From CAYQZD01 sp964421875 (GTDB taxonomy: Bacteria; Electryoneota; Tariuqbacteria; Tariuqbacterales; Tariuqbacteraceae): DNA of 39,303 nucleotides. The notes beneath the pieces were generated by a model, which worked only from the letters and a program-made list of their open reading frames with translations, made no database searches and had not been told where the DNA came from. The translations under genes and the position numbers were made by a program. This document shows, in pieces, positions 26,430 to 34,782 of the stretch. Location: assembly GCA_964421875.1 (NCBI GenBank), contig CAYQZD010000026.1, positions 1 to 39,303 of the forward strand. The letters are read 5' to 3'. Positions within the stretch are counted from its first letter, which is position 1; every line of letters starts with the position of its first letter.

Positions 26430-26509
26430 ATTTGAATTATTAAATCGGACTTATGAAAGCTATGAATGTTAGACCTCTTTTTCACCGTTTTATCAACCGG
26501 GAGTATGCG

Positions 26510-27439
26510 ATGAGATTCACGGCAATATTAATGATTGCAATGATTACGGCGGGAGCTTTCGCCCAGGAGAATGACGGCTTGTCCTATAACTACGACGCCT
26601 ACCGGCTGACCCAAAGCGTATCCCGGATGGGGCAGACCGCCCAGGAGAAGAAGCCGGCGGATTCACCGTTTTCCGACTTTGAACCTAAATCCCCCGGAAA
26701 GGCGCTTCTCCTGTCAGCCATTATCCCCGGCGCCGGGGAATTCTACGCGGGATCGAAGCTGAAGGGACTGCTTTTCCTCTCCCTCGAAGTCGCTGCCTGG
26801 ACCGGAGTGGCTGTTTATCAGCAGGATGGTAGAGATAAAGAAAATAAATTTATAGACTATGCCAACTCGCACTGGTCCAAGTTCAGGTATTGGTATTGGC
26901 TGGAGACCTATCTGGTGAATTTCAACGATTTCCTTACCGAAGAATATCCTACTAATCCACCGGATAAAACTGTAACCGGGTCCTTTAATGGAAACACCTA
27001 TATGTTCTATCCTTATCATGTGTATGAGGAATTCGAGGAATTCAACGGTTTCACTCACAATCTTCCCAGCAGCGCCGACCAGCAGTACTACGAAATGATT
27101 GGCAAATACCTCACGCAGTTCGGTCCGGGATGGGACGACTGTTCCACGCCGGATGACACCGCCTCCGTCGGAGGCACCACCGATAGGACTTATTACTGGG
27201 ATGGCGACACCACACCTCGCGCCGACCATTACGGCACAATGCGATATAATTCCAATCAGGCTTTTGAATACGCTTCTTATTGTTTTCAGGCGGTTATGCT
27301 GAATCATGTAATCTCCGCTCTCGACGCCGGTTTTACGGTTAGATTAAGAAACCGGAAGATTGAGACCGCCTTCAACGTTTACCCCAAAAACAACAATGGG
27401 GAGAACGTCACTATGGGTCAAGTAACCGTAAATTGGTGA
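26510..27439 (+). CDS. DUF5683-family envelope protein (first of two)
   Basis: A 309-residue protein with a signal peptide ending AMITAGAFAQ. I chose the ATG at 26510 because GGGAG sits 7 bp upstream and the signal peptide begins there; an in-frame ATG at 26453 would add 19 residues before it. The core PGKALLLSAIIPGAGEFYAGSKLKGLLFL, with hydrophobic segments interrupted by glycines, is typical of DUF5683, found mainly in FCB bacteria and of unknown function. A second hydrophobic segment lies near residue 270 (YCFQAVMLNHVISALDAGF). It is followed after 6 bp by a related gene with the same layout. Confidence 0.75.
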   Translation: MRFTAILMIAMITAGAFAQENDGLSYNYDAYRLTQSVSRMGQTAQEKKPADSPFSDFEPKSPGKALLLSAIIPGAGEFYAGSKLKGLLFLSLEVAAWTGVAVYQQDGRDKENKFIDYANSHWSKFRYWYWLETYLVNFNDFLTEEYPTNPPDKTVTGSFNGNTYMFYPYHVYEEFEEFNGFTHNLPSSADQQYYEMIGKYLTQFGPGWDDCSTPDDTASVGGTTDRTYYWDGDTTPRADHYGTMRYNSNQAFEYASYCFQAVMLNHVISALDAGFTVRLRNRKIETAFNVYPKNNNGENVTMGQVTVNW

Positions 27440-27445
27440 GCCCTT

Positions 27446-28204
27446 TTGCGAAAACACTACATCATAATTCCCGCGCTGGCGGCGGTTCTCTGCATCGCGC
27501 CGTTGGTTGCATCTGCAGTTGAGAGGGCCGATTATATCCCTTTCAAATATACCTGTATAATCGCCGCCGGTGAAACGGCGAATCCGGCTTTATCCTTGCG
27601 CAGGTCGGAAACTGTCAGTAAAGGACCGGTCCTCAATCAGGCTCCCGGAGCGCGGATAGGGAAAAGCGGGAAAACATTCCTGCGCTCGGTTCTCATCCCC
27701 GGCTGGTCTCAATATCAGCAGGGCAGGAAGAAAACCGCGATGATGTTCATCGGCGCGGAACTGGCGCTGTGGAGCGGGCTGTTCGGCGTCCAGACTTACG
27801 GCGGATGGCTGGAGAACGATTATAAAGCTTATGCCCTGCAATACGCTGACATCGATCCCGCCGGTAAAGACCACGACTTCTATGTCGATATCGGCAACTA
27901 CGATTCCGTTGACGATTTCAACGATGTGCGGCAGAGAAACCGGCAATACGACGGTCTTTATCTGGGTGATGATTACTATTGGCAATGGGAGAGTGAATCC
28001 CGGCGGCTAGCATTCAAGGATTTGCGAATAAGCGCGGACCAGTATAAGCACAGCGCCATCTTTTTCGCCGGAGCCATTGTCCTGAACCACCTTGTCTCCG
28101 CGGTCGAAGCGGTGAAAAACAGACCCGAGGATGACGATATAAAGGTGGGAATCGATTTCAATCAGCAAGGAAATACAATGTTAACTATAATAAAGGGATT
28201 TTAA
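27446..28204 (+). CDS. DUF5683-family envelope protein (second of two)
   Basis: A 252-residue protein beginning at a TTG that follows GGTGAG. A signal peptide (ALAAVLCIAPLVASA) is present, then KTFLRSVLIPGWSQYQQGRKKTAMMFIGAELALWSG, the same core as its neighbour, and a second hydrophobic segment FFAGAIVLNHLVSAVEAV. The two proteins share the order: signal, hydrophobic pair, long Tyr/Asp-rich insert, and an LNHxxSAxxA helix. They are likely an old duplication and may act together. Function unknown. The SDR gene begins 1 bp after the stop codon, so the three are probably co-transcribed. Confidence 0.75.
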   Translation: MRKHYIIIPALAAVLCIAPLVASAVERADYIPFKYTCIIAAGETANPALSLRRSETVSKGPVLNQAPGARIGKSGKTFLRSVLIPGWSQYQQGRKKTAMMFIGAELALWSGLFGVQTYGGWLENDYKAYALQYADIDPAGKDHDFYVDIGNYDSVDDFNDVRQRNRQYDGLYLGDDYYWQWESESRRLAFKDLRISADQYKHSAIFFAGAIVLNHLVSAVEAVKNRPEDDDIKVGIDFNQQGNTMLTIIKGF

Positions 28205-28205
28205 T

Positions 28206-29090
28206 GTGAAAAAGTTATTGATTACCGGAGCCAGCGGTCTGCTTGGCAGAAGTCTGGTGAAGCATTGTGCTTCCCGTTTCAATGTCACCGGAACTTATTT
28301 AAACAGGGAATTTAAACCGGATAATTGCAGACTATATAAACTTGACTTGACGGATAATGCTGAACTCGAAAATTTGCTTGACCAAATAAGACCGGCGGTG
28401 GTTATCCATACCGGGGGAATCTCCAGCATTGAGTATTGTGAGAAACACCAGCAGGAAGCGGAGGAGGTGAATTACCGAGCCACGGCTCAACTCGCGGCTT
28501 TCTGCACCCAGCGAGGCATCAGGCTGGTTTATCTTTCCACCGATATGGTATTTGACGGTGAGAAGGGCGATTACAGCGAAACCGATAATCCCTCGCCCAT
28601 AAACCACTACGGTCAAACCAAATTCCTCGCTGAAAAAGCGATTGGAGAAATCTGTGAAAACTATGCCATCGCCCGTATCAATCTGGTCTATGGTCATGGC
28701 GAAGCGGTTAAGAAAACTATTACCGACCGTATTCTCATCGCCAAATGGAGCGGCAAGCCCTATCCGGTCTATATGAACCAGGTTCGTTCGCCGATATCAC
28801 TCGACGTCGCTTCCCGCGCTCTCAGAGAACTTGCGGAAGGTGAATACCAGGGCGTGGTGCATTTAGGCGGTAAAGAGGCGTCGGACCGGTGGAATTTTGC
28901 AGTGAAACTCATCACCTTTATGAAGATTGATCCCACCATCATTGAGGAAGCGGAGCTGCCGGAGGATATAAGCAGTATTTATCCTAGAAATACATCCTTC
29001 AATGTTGAGAGGGCTGCCACCGAACTCAAAACGGATATGCTCACCCTGGACGAAGGATTAAAGCTGGAATACGGAAGCTATATGGGTTGA
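28206..29090 (+). CDS. RmlD-like extended SDR (NAD(P)-dependent sugar-nucleotide reductase)
   Basis: A 294-residue Rossmann-fold protein. The glycine motif GASGLLGRSLV (residues about 7-17) binds NAD(P). The catalytic Tyr and Lys are in YGQTK (about residue 139), preceded by STDMVFDGEKGDYSE, the wording typical of dTDP-4-dehydrorhamnose reductase (RmlD) and of MAT2B-like relatives. No other rhamnose genes (rmlA, B, C) are in the window, so the substrate cannot be named. The start is a GTG after AAAGGGA. A strong terminator follows. Confidence 0.85.
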   Translation: MKKLLITGASGLLGRSLVKHCASRFNVTGTYLNREFKPDNCRLYKLDLTDNAELENLLDQIRPAVVIHTGGISSIEYCEKHQQEAEEVNYRATAQLAAFCTQRGIRLVYLSTDMVFDGEKGDYSETDNPSPINHYGQTKFLAEKAIGEICENYAIARINLVYGHGEAVKKTITDRILIAKWSGKPYPVYMNQVRSPISLDVASRALRELAEGEYQGVVHLGGKEASDRWNFAVKLITFMKIDPTIIEEAELPEDISSIYPRNTSFNVERAATELKTDMLTLDEGLKLEYGSYMG

Positions 29091-29114
29091 TTTCGAAACA
29101 CCTTCATAGATTCG

Positions 29115-29145
29115 AGCGGGATTTCCTCAGTCCCGCTTTTTTTTT
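29115..29145 (+). terminator. Intrinsic terminator after the SDR gene
   Basis: A 7-bp stem AGCGGGA (29115-29121) / TCCCGCT (29131-29137) with a 9-base loop is followed by a run of nine T. It closes the transcript that contains the two DUF5683 genes. Confidence 0.9.
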
Positions 29146-29185
29146 GAACGGAGAGTTGACGGTGAAAATTCCTGAAGGAATATTA

Positions 29186-29214
29186 TTGACAAATAAAACT
29201 CTAATGATTATTTT
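29186..29214 (+). promoter_or_regulatory. Sigma-70-like promoter upstream of rtcB
   Basis: TTGACA at 29186-29191 and TATTTT at 29209-29214, 17 bp apart, in an AT-rich gap between a terminator and rtcB. This would start an rtcB transcript about 30 bp before the ATG. Confidence 0.6.
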
Positions 29215-29249
29215 GAATGAGACACCCTGCGTAATTTCCGGATTTAACT

Positions 29250-30416
29250 ATGTTTGAGGTTTTCGATAAAAATAATCAGCGCATCCCGCTGAAAATCTGG
29301 ATGTCCGGCATCGATGACCTGGAATCGGAAGCGCTTAATCAGGCGCTGAATCTAACCCGACTCCCCTTCGCCTATCACCATATCGCGTTGATGCCCGACA
29401 CTCATCAGGGCTATGGTATGCCCATCGGAGGGGTGATGGCCGCTGACGGAGCAGTGATTCCCTATGCCGTGGGATTGGACATCGGATGCGGTATGAACGC
29501 TGTTAAAACCTCCCGCAAGTCTTCCGGTCTGAGAGATGCGGAATTGAACCTGATATTGAAACAGGTTGCCCGCGCCATTCCCCAGAGTTTCGATTGGCAC
29601 AAGAAACCACAATCCCACGAGGTTCTGGACGCTCTGCCCCGCGAAATCGGCGTGATCGCCGCGGAGGAGAAGAATATCCGCCGCCAGCTCGGAACCCTGG
29701 GCGGAGGAAACCATTTTATCGAATTCCAGCGGGACGCTGAGGATAACCTCTGGATAATGGTTCATTCCGGCAGCAGGAACATCGGGAAGAAAGTGGCGGA
29801 ACACTTTCACAAGCGCGCGGTCAGATCCTGCCAAACCCGAGGGGAAATCCTGCCGACTAAGGAACTCTCGTTTTTCACCATCGACAGCCCCGACGGCAAA
29901 GAGTATCTGAAGGCGATGAACTGGTGCCTGAATTTCGCCCGCGCCAGCCGTTCGCGGATGATGGATGCCGTGCTCGACATCATCGGAGAAACTCCCAGGG
30001 CGGGAATCGATATTCATCATAATTACGCCGCATTGGAAGAGCATTTCGGTCGGAAAGTTGTATTGCACCGGAAAGGCGCCACTAAAGCTGAAGAAGGCCT
30101 GGTGGGAATAGTCCCCGGCTCTATGGGCACCAAGTCTTACATCGTGGAAGGGCTGGGGAATCCCGATTCCTTCAACTCCTGTTCCCACGGCGCGGGAAGG
30201 CGGCTGGGCCGGCGGCAGGCTAAAAGGAGCATCCCGGTGGAGAAAGTCCTGCGGGAGATGGAGGAAAAGAATATCAAGCTCTACTCCGCCGCCCTCCGCG
30301 ATTTGCCGGAGGAGAGCGACCACGCCTACAAAGATATCGACGCGGTTATGGAAAACCAGCGGGACCTGGTGAAAGTAATGGAAGTACTGTATCCCATCGC
30401 TGTGGTTAAGGGGTGA
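29250..30416 (+). CDS. rtcB: RNA-splicing ligase RtcB
   Basis: GTP- and manganese-dependent ligase that joins RNA 2',3'-cyclic phosphate or 3'-phosphate ends to 5'-OH ends; in bacteria it is tied to RNA repair. The 388 residues show the family motifs in order: ALMPDTHQGYGMPIGGVMA, GLDIGCGMNAVK (metal-binding Asp and Cys, about residues 76-84), GTLGGGNHFIEF, VHSGSRNIG, DIHHNYA, HRKGATKA, GSMGTKSYIVEG, and SCSHGAGRRLGR. The length and the lack of inserts fit the short bacterial form. No archease or rtcA gene is adjacent. It has its own promoter and stands as a single gene. Confidence 0.95.
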   Translation: MFEVFDKNNQRIPLKIWMSGIDDLESEALNQALNLTRLPFAYHHIALMPDTHQGYGMPIGGVMAADGAVIPYAVGLDIGCGMNAVKTSRKSSGLRDAELNLILKQVARAIPQSFDWHKKPQSHEVLDALPREIGVIAAEEKNIRRQLGTLGGGNHFIEFQRDAEDNLWIMVHSGSRNIGKKVAEHFHKRAVRSCQTRGEILPTKELSFFTIDSPDGKEYLKAMNWCLNFARASRSRMMDAVLDIIGETPRAGIDIHHNYAALEEHFGRKVVLHRKGATKAEEGLVGIVPGSMGTKSYIVEGLGNPDSFNSCSHGAGRRLGRRQAKRSIPVEKVLREMEEKNIKLYSAALRDLPEESDHAYKDIDAVMENQRDLVKVMEVLYPIAVVKG

Positions 30417-30460
30417 TGGTTGCGGAAAATAGCCTCTGAAACGAATCTAATAATTTCTTG

Positions 30461-30533
30461 GTGTCGCAGAGTCCCCGCACTCTGCGACAAGGAAGCGAGA
30501 AGTAATGCTGCAGACTGCGGGGAGTCTGCAGCA
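30461..30533. repeat. Paired-hairpin element, copy 2 (best preserved)
   Basis: Hairpin 1 is GTCGCAGAGT (30463-30472), loop CCCCGC (30473-30478), ACTCTGCGAC (30479-30488). Hairpin 2 is TGCTGCAGACT (30506-30516), loop GCGGGG (30517-30522), AGTCTGCAGCA (30523-30533). Both stems are perfect, and the two loops are exact reverse complements over 6 bases. A GCCGGAATGACA half-palindrome follows at 30549. The 30417-30635 gap has no gene. Confidence 0.9.
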
Positions 30534-30635
30534 CATAAGACAAGCCGGAATGACAGCAGTACTGAAGCTAACCACGTATAAGTAAACTGTAATGATAGAA
30601 CGTGATGAATCCAATAAATTAATTGAAAACAGCGT

Positions 30636-31622
30636 ATGGAGAATGACCGACTGAAAATTTCCGTATGCGGGGTTGGGCACCTGGGGAGATTTCATGCCAA
30701 CCTGCTTAAAGATGTTGAACAGGCGCAATTGGTGGGGATTTTCGACACCGATGATGAGAAAAGGCTCAAGGTCGCCGATGAACTCAGCGTCCCTGCTTTT
30801 ACCTCCTGGGAGCAGTGTCTGGAGCGTTCCCAGGCAGTCATCATCGCAGCGCCTACCACGCTTCACGCCGGCCTTGCGCTTGACGCTATCAAACGCGGAC
30901 GGCACGTGTTCGTGGAAAAACCATTGGCTGAGAACAGCGAGGCTGCTCGTAAAGTCTCCGAGGCTGCTCGAACCGCAGGAGTCAAACTCCAGGTGGGGCA
31001 TATCGAGCGCTTCAATCCTGCGGTCAAGGCGGTCGAAGACGCTGACATCAAGCCCCGCTTTATCGAAGTCCACCGCCTGGCGGCCTTCAATCCCAGGGGA
31101 ACCGATGTCGCAGTGATTCAAGACCTGATGATTCACGACCTCGACCTGATTTTGCAGATGGTAAAATCCCCGGTGAAGGAGGTTCACGCTTCCGGGGTGG
31201 AGGTTATTTCCGGAGATATCGACATCGCCAACGCCCGCATCGAGTTCGAATCCGGCTGCGTGGCTAATGTTACCGCCAGCCGCCTGTCCGCTAAGAAGAT
31301 GAGGAAGATGCGCATCTTCCAGCCCGATAGATACATCTCCCTCGATTTTGTGACCGGGGAAGCGGAGATTTTCAAACTCAGCGACCGCGAAGACATACCC
31401 TCCGCGTTTATCCTCGGAGCAATCAACCAGGGTGTTCACCGGCGTAATATCGTTTATCTCAAGCCCCGGTCCCCCAAAACCAACGCCCTGCTTGAAGAGC
31501 AGAAGGCGTTTGTGAATTCGGTTCTGAACGATGAGCCGGTGGTTGTCTCAGGAGAGGAAGCGGTTGCTGCGCTGGAGCTTTCCGAGATGATACTGAAAAC
31601 CATCGCCGGAGCCTCCTCATGA
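30636..31622 (+). CDS. Gfo/Idh/MocA-family oxidoreductase (possibly GnnA-like, lipid A)
   Basis: A 328-residue NAD(P)-dependent oxidoreductase. The Rossmann motif GVGHLGRFHANLL (residues about 12-24) is followed by the family signature VFVEKPLAENSEAA with its conserved EKP, then GHIERFNPAV and the alpha/beta dimer domain (DLMIHDLDLILQMV). Its stop overlaps the lpxB start, so it is very likely part of lipid A synthesis. GnnA, a family member, oxidises UDP-GlcNAc at C3 in species whose lipid A contains 2,3-diaminoglucose. Whether this is GnnA is an inference, because its partner aminotransferase (gnnB) is not in the window. Confidence 0.85.
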   Translation: MENDRLKISVCGVGHLGRFHANLLKDVEQAQLVGIFDTDDEKRLKVADELSVPAFTSWEQCLERSQAVIIAAPTTLHAGLALDAIKRGRHVFVEKPLAENSEAARKVSEAARTAGVKLQVGHIERFNPAVKAVEDADIKPRFIEVHRLAAFNPRGTDVAVIQDLMIHDLDLILQMVKSPVKEVHASGVEVISGDIDIANARIEFESGCVANVTASRLSAKKMRKMRIFQPDRYISLDFVTGEAEIFKLSDREDIPSAFILGAINQGVHRRNIVYLKPRSPKTNALLEEQKAFVNSVLNDEPVVVSGEEAVAALELSEMILKTIAGASS

Positions 31623-32743
31623 ACGCGGCACTGATTGTAGCCGGCGAAAGTTCCGGGGACATTCACGCCGCCCGGCTGGTCAAGGCGATGAAATCCCTCA
31701 AGCCGGAGCTGAAGTTTTTCGGCGTCGGCGGGGAGCAAATGAAAGCTCAGGGGGTAGAACTGATTTCCCATATCGACGGTATCTCCATTATGGGCTTTAT
31801 CGAAGTTTTAGGACGCCTCCCCAAAATGAAGCGCTTGCTGAACAACTTGTTAGAAGAAATCAGACGGAGAGAAGCTAAACTGGCGGTGTTGGTGGATTAT
31901 CCGGGTTTCAACCTGCGATTGGCGCAGGCATTGAAAAAGCGATCGCCTGCTTATGATATAAAGGTGTTCTACTACATTAGTCCTCAGGTGTGGGCTTGGG
32001 GAGAGAGGCGTATTCCCCGCATCGCTCGGATTGTGGACCGGATGGCGGGAATCCTCCCCTTTGAAACCAAAACCTATCAAGATTCCGGTCTGGATTTCCA
32101 TTTTGTGGGACACCCGTTGATGGAGGAGATGACTGATTACATTTCCCGCGATGAATTCATCGCCCGGCACAAACTGAAAGGGGAACGGCCGATTGTCGCT
32201 CTATTGCCGGGGAGCCGCCCTCAGGAGGTACTCAGGATGCTGCCACTGATGCTGAAAGCCGCGAAATTAATTGCCGAAAAGCTCGATTGCAGCTTCGCGC
32301 TGGGAGCTTCGTCCGCAATTAAAAAGCAGTTATTTGAGAATCTCGGCGGCGTTACGCTGGTGCGGAACGACACGCACAGTTTGATGAAACATTCGGATTT
32401 AGTCATCGTCGCTTCCGGTACCGCAACCCTGGAAACCGCGATTGCGGGAACCCCTATGGTGGTGGTTTACCGGACCAATCTCATCAATTATATAATTGGG
32501 AAGCGGCTGGTCAAACTGGATAATATCGCTTTGGCGAATTTAGTAGCGGGTGAGAGTGTGGCTCCTGAACTGATACAAGGGGAGGCCTCTCCGGCGCGCA
32601 TCGCCGCTATAGCTCTTCAAATACTGACCGAACCGAATGTCGCTGAAGTCCAGCGCGAGAAACTCAGAGGCGTGAAGGAAAAATTAGGCGAATCCGGCGC
32701 TTCACTCCGCGCCGCGAAACTTGCACTGGAATTGATGGGGTAG
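31619..32743 (+). CDS. lpxB: Lipid-A-disaccharide synthase (LpxB)
   Basis: GT19 glycosyltransferase that joins UDP-diacylglucosamine and lipid X to the lipid A disaccharide at the inner membrane. The 374 residues contain VAGESSGDIHAARLVKAM, the VGGEQMKAQG and SIMGFIEVL stretch, DYPGFNLRLA, YYISPQVWAWGERR, the nucleotide-binding region LLPGSRPQEV, and SGTATLETAIAGTPMVVVYR, all diagnostic. The ATG overlaps the upstream oxidoreductase stop by 4 bp. Confidence 0.97.
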   Translation: MNAALIVAGESSGDIHAARLVKAMKSLKPELKFFGVGGEQMKAQGVELISHIDGISIMGFIEVLGRLPKMKRLLNNLLEEIRRREAKLAVLVDYPGFNLRLAQALKKRSPAYDIKVFYYISPQVWAWGERRIPRIARIVDRMAGILPFETKTYQDSGLDFHFVGHPLMEEMTDYISRDEFIARHKLKGERPIVALLPGSRPQEVLRMLPLMLKAAKLIAEKLDCSFALGASSAIKKQLFENLGGVTLVRNDTHSLMKHSDLVIVASGTATLETAIAGTPMVVVYRTNLINYIIGKRLVKLDNIALANLVAGESVAPELIQGEASPARIAAIALQILTEPNVAEVQREKLRGVKEKLGESGASLRAAKLALELMG

Positions 32744-32799
32744 TGCGTAAACCGAAGATTGCATGGATTATACAGTTTAATAAAAAATGTAACTAATAA

Positions 32800-33477
32800 T
32801 TGGCTTTCATCAACAAAGACGATAGATTTAAAATTGCCCTCGCCTCAGTCGTCGCCTGGCTGACACTCCAAATCCTGGGGCGAACCGCACGAATCCGGGA
32901 AATCGGGAAAAACCACTACCTTAATTTGGAAGCGAGAGGCGAAAACTACATCTTCACCCTCTGGCACGGCAGGATGTTTATCCCTATCTTCGTTCAGCGC
33001 GGCCGGCGCATTGTGGCGATGGTCAGCGCCCATACCGACGGCGAAATCATCGCCCGCGCCGTGGAGATGATGGGGTATCAAACTGTCCGCGGCTCCTCCT
33101 CCAAAGGAGGTGGAAAAGCCTTGAGGGATATGGTGAAAATAATGCGGGGGCAGGGCGTTCCGGGCGCAATGATGCCCGACGGACCTCGCGGTCCCAAAGG
33201 CGATTATAAGACCGGAACCATCACCCTGGCGCAACTCACCGAGGCGTATTTGGTACCGATGACCCACGCCGCCGATCCTGCCTGGACCTCTAAAAGCTGG
33301 GACCGCTTCCTGATAGCTAAACCCTTCGCCCGGGTGGTGATAGCCTATGGCGAACCGGTCAAACCTCCCCGTAAACTGGACGGAACCGAAATGGAAGCGC
33401 TGAAAAAGAAGATGGAACTCAGGATGGACGCTCTGGTGGACGAGGCTGAAAACTACCTACACAATCGATGGAAATAA
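32800..33477 (+). CDS. DUF374 lysophospholipid-type acyltransferase
   Basis: A 225-residue protein with one N-terminal hydrophobic segment (ALASVVAWLTLQILG) and the acyltransferase signature LWHGRMFIPIF. Then come SAHTDGEIIARAV, VRGSSSKGGGKALRDM and MPDGPRGPKGDYKTG, typical of DUF374. Members sit with lpxK and lpxB and are thought to act as late or alternative lipid A acyltransferases; the exact acyl donor and site are unknown. The start is a TTG without a clear ribosome binding site. The 3' end overlaps lpxK by 10 bp. Confidence 0.85.
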   Translation: MAFINKDDRFKIALASVVAWLTLQILGRTARIREIGKNHYLNLEARGENYIFTLWHGRMFIPIFVQRGRRIVAMVSAHTDGEIIARAVEMMGYQTVRGSSSKGGGKALRDMVKIMRGQGVPGAMMPDGPRGPKGDYKTGTITLAQLTEAYLVPMTHAADPAWTSKSWDRFLIAKPFARVVIAYGEPVKPPRKLDGTEMEALKKKMELRMDALVDEAENYLHNRWK

Positions 33478-34520
33478 ACCAATATCGAACCGGCGTCAAA
33501 GGAGCAATCCTCACCCCGCCCTATGCTTTGTTTCAAGCCGGTGTGGGCGTGAAAAATCTCCTCTACGACTGGGAAATCAAGACTCCGGCGGAGGTCGATG
33601 CGAGGGTGATTTCGGTGGGCGGGCTTAGCTTCGGCGGAGCGGGAAAAACCCCTATGACTTTACACCTGGCGAAAGCGGCTTTTAGACTTAAAAGCAGGAT
33701 AGGCGCCTCCGCTGTGGTAAGCCGGGGCTACCGTCGGAGGAGCGCTGGATTTCAGGTCGTATCCGAAGGGAAACGGATCAAGCTCAGCCCTGAGGAAGCT
33801 GGCGATGAACTCTATATGCTGGCGAAAAACCTGCGCGGAGTGGTGATTCTAGCCGATGAATTACGGGTTAGAGGCGCGCGAGCCGCAGTTGAGGATTATT
33901 CCGTCAAGAACATCATCCTGGACGACGCTTTCCAATACCGCCTTATTAAAAGGGATTTCGACATCGTTATGGTAGAGCCGGAACTCGCGGCGGCCACAGA
34001 AAAGTATTTTCTCCGGGAACGGCTTTCCGCCTTAAGGCGCGCTCATGCGCTGATTGTGCTGGATGCGCAGGAAGGCTTGCGTGACCGAATTCGGTACACC
34101 CTTTCCCCCAACGGGATGAAGGCGAGACTGTTTTTCGGCCAGCGGAAACCTGCGGGTTTATTCACTTTAAACGGGGATAAACCGGTCGGTTTTGAAGCCT
34201 TCCGCGCCAAAAGGCTATCCGCCTTCTGCGCTCTGGCGAATCCCCTCCGCTTCGACTACTCGCTGCATAAGATGGGTCTAAAGGTGGACAAGCTCCTGTC
34301 GTTTCCAGACCATTGCCGCTATGACCGGAGGGAATTAGATAAATTGGGAAGGTTCTTCATCGAATCCGGTGCGGGAGCGCTGCTGACCACGGAAAAGGAC
34401 GCCGTGAAACTGAGAACCCCCGCGCTAAATCTGCTTCCCATATACTATCTCAAAATCGAGTTGGAATTGGAGGGGGAGGATGAATTGATGGGGCTGGTAT
34501 TTCCGCAGAAACGAAAATAG
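33468..34520 (+). CDS. lpxK: Tetraacyldisaccharide 4'-kinase (LpxK)
   Basis: Inner-membrane-associated kinase that phosphorylates the 4' position of the lipid A disaccharide. The 350 residues include the P-loop VGGLSFGGAGKTP (about residues 50-62), VSRGYRRR, GDELYMLAKNL, the aspartate-rich NIILDDAFQYRLIKRDFDIV stretch, and near the end TTEKDAVKL. The P-loop replaces the usual GN(L/I)T(V/L)GGTGKTP by GGLSFGGAGKTP, a mild variation. The ATG lies inside the acyltransferase 3' end. It is the last gene of the lipid A operon, followed by repeats. Confidence 0.95.
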   Translation: MEINQYRTGVKGAILTPPYALFQAGVGVKNLLYDWEIKTPAEVDARVISVGGLSFGGAGKTPMTLHLAKAAFRLKSRIGASAVVSRGYRRRSAGFQVVSEGKRIKLSPEEAGDELYMLAKNLRGVVILADELRVRGARAAVEDYSVKNIILDDAFQYRLIKRDFDIVMVEPELAAATEKYFLRERLSALRRAHALIVLDAQEGLRDRIRYTLSPNGMKARLFFGQRKPAGLFTLNGDKPVGFEAFRAKRLSAFCALANPLRFDYSLHKMGLKVDKLLSFPDHCRYDRRELDKLGRFFIESGAGALLTTEKDAVKLRTPALNLLPIYYLKIELELEGEDELMGLVFPQKRK

Positions 34521-34521
34521 T

Positions 34522-34549
34522 AGTCGGCAGTTGGTAGTTGGCAGTCGGT
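34522..34549. repeat. Tandem array of a 7-bp unit (AGTYGGY)
   Basis: Four contiguous units, AGTCGGC, AGTTGGT, AGTTGGC and AGTCGGT, begin one base after the lpxK stop codon, followed by more degenerate GTTGTC-like copies up to about 34570. The unit length is the same as that of the array at 1-98, but the sequence differs. Confidence 0.8.
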
Positions 34550-34611
34550 GGTTGTCGGCTTGTCAGCCTGTGGCGGATTGCCGGTTATGTGATATAGTTT
34601 CCACTTATAGT

Positions 34612-34723
34612 GGCGCAGAGTCCCCGCACTCTGCGACACATTACTGTGGTGTCGGGTCCCCGCACCCGACACCAAATAATTATTATTCTTGAATATGCTG
34701 TTGACTGCGGAGAGTCGACAGCA
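34612..34723. repeat. Paired-hairpin element, copy 3 (three hairpins)
   Basis: Hairpin 1 is CGCAGAGT (34614-34621), loop CCCCGC, ACTCTGCG. Hairpin 2 is GGTGTCGGGT (34648-34657), loop CCCCGC, ACCCGACACC (34664-34673), a perfect 10-bp stem with a different sequence. Hairpin 3 is TGCTGTTGACT (34696-34706), loop GCGGAG, AGTCGACAGCA (34713-34723), 11 bp with one G-T pair. Loop sequences are kept while stems change. Confidence 0.88.
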
Positions 34724-34732
34724 AATACAATA

Positions 34733-34755
34733 TCATTCCGGCGCTGCCGGAATGA
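34733..34755. repeat. Palindrome TCATTCCGGC-gct-GCCGGAATGA
   Basis: A perfect 10-bp inverted repeat with a 3-base loop, immediately right of the paired-hairpin element. A half copy (GCCGGAATGACA) sits at the same relative place after copy 2, so it may be part of a larger composite element. Confidence 0.75.
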
Positions 34756-34782
34756 CAATTGCGTTTCACATCGGTAAAGTGT

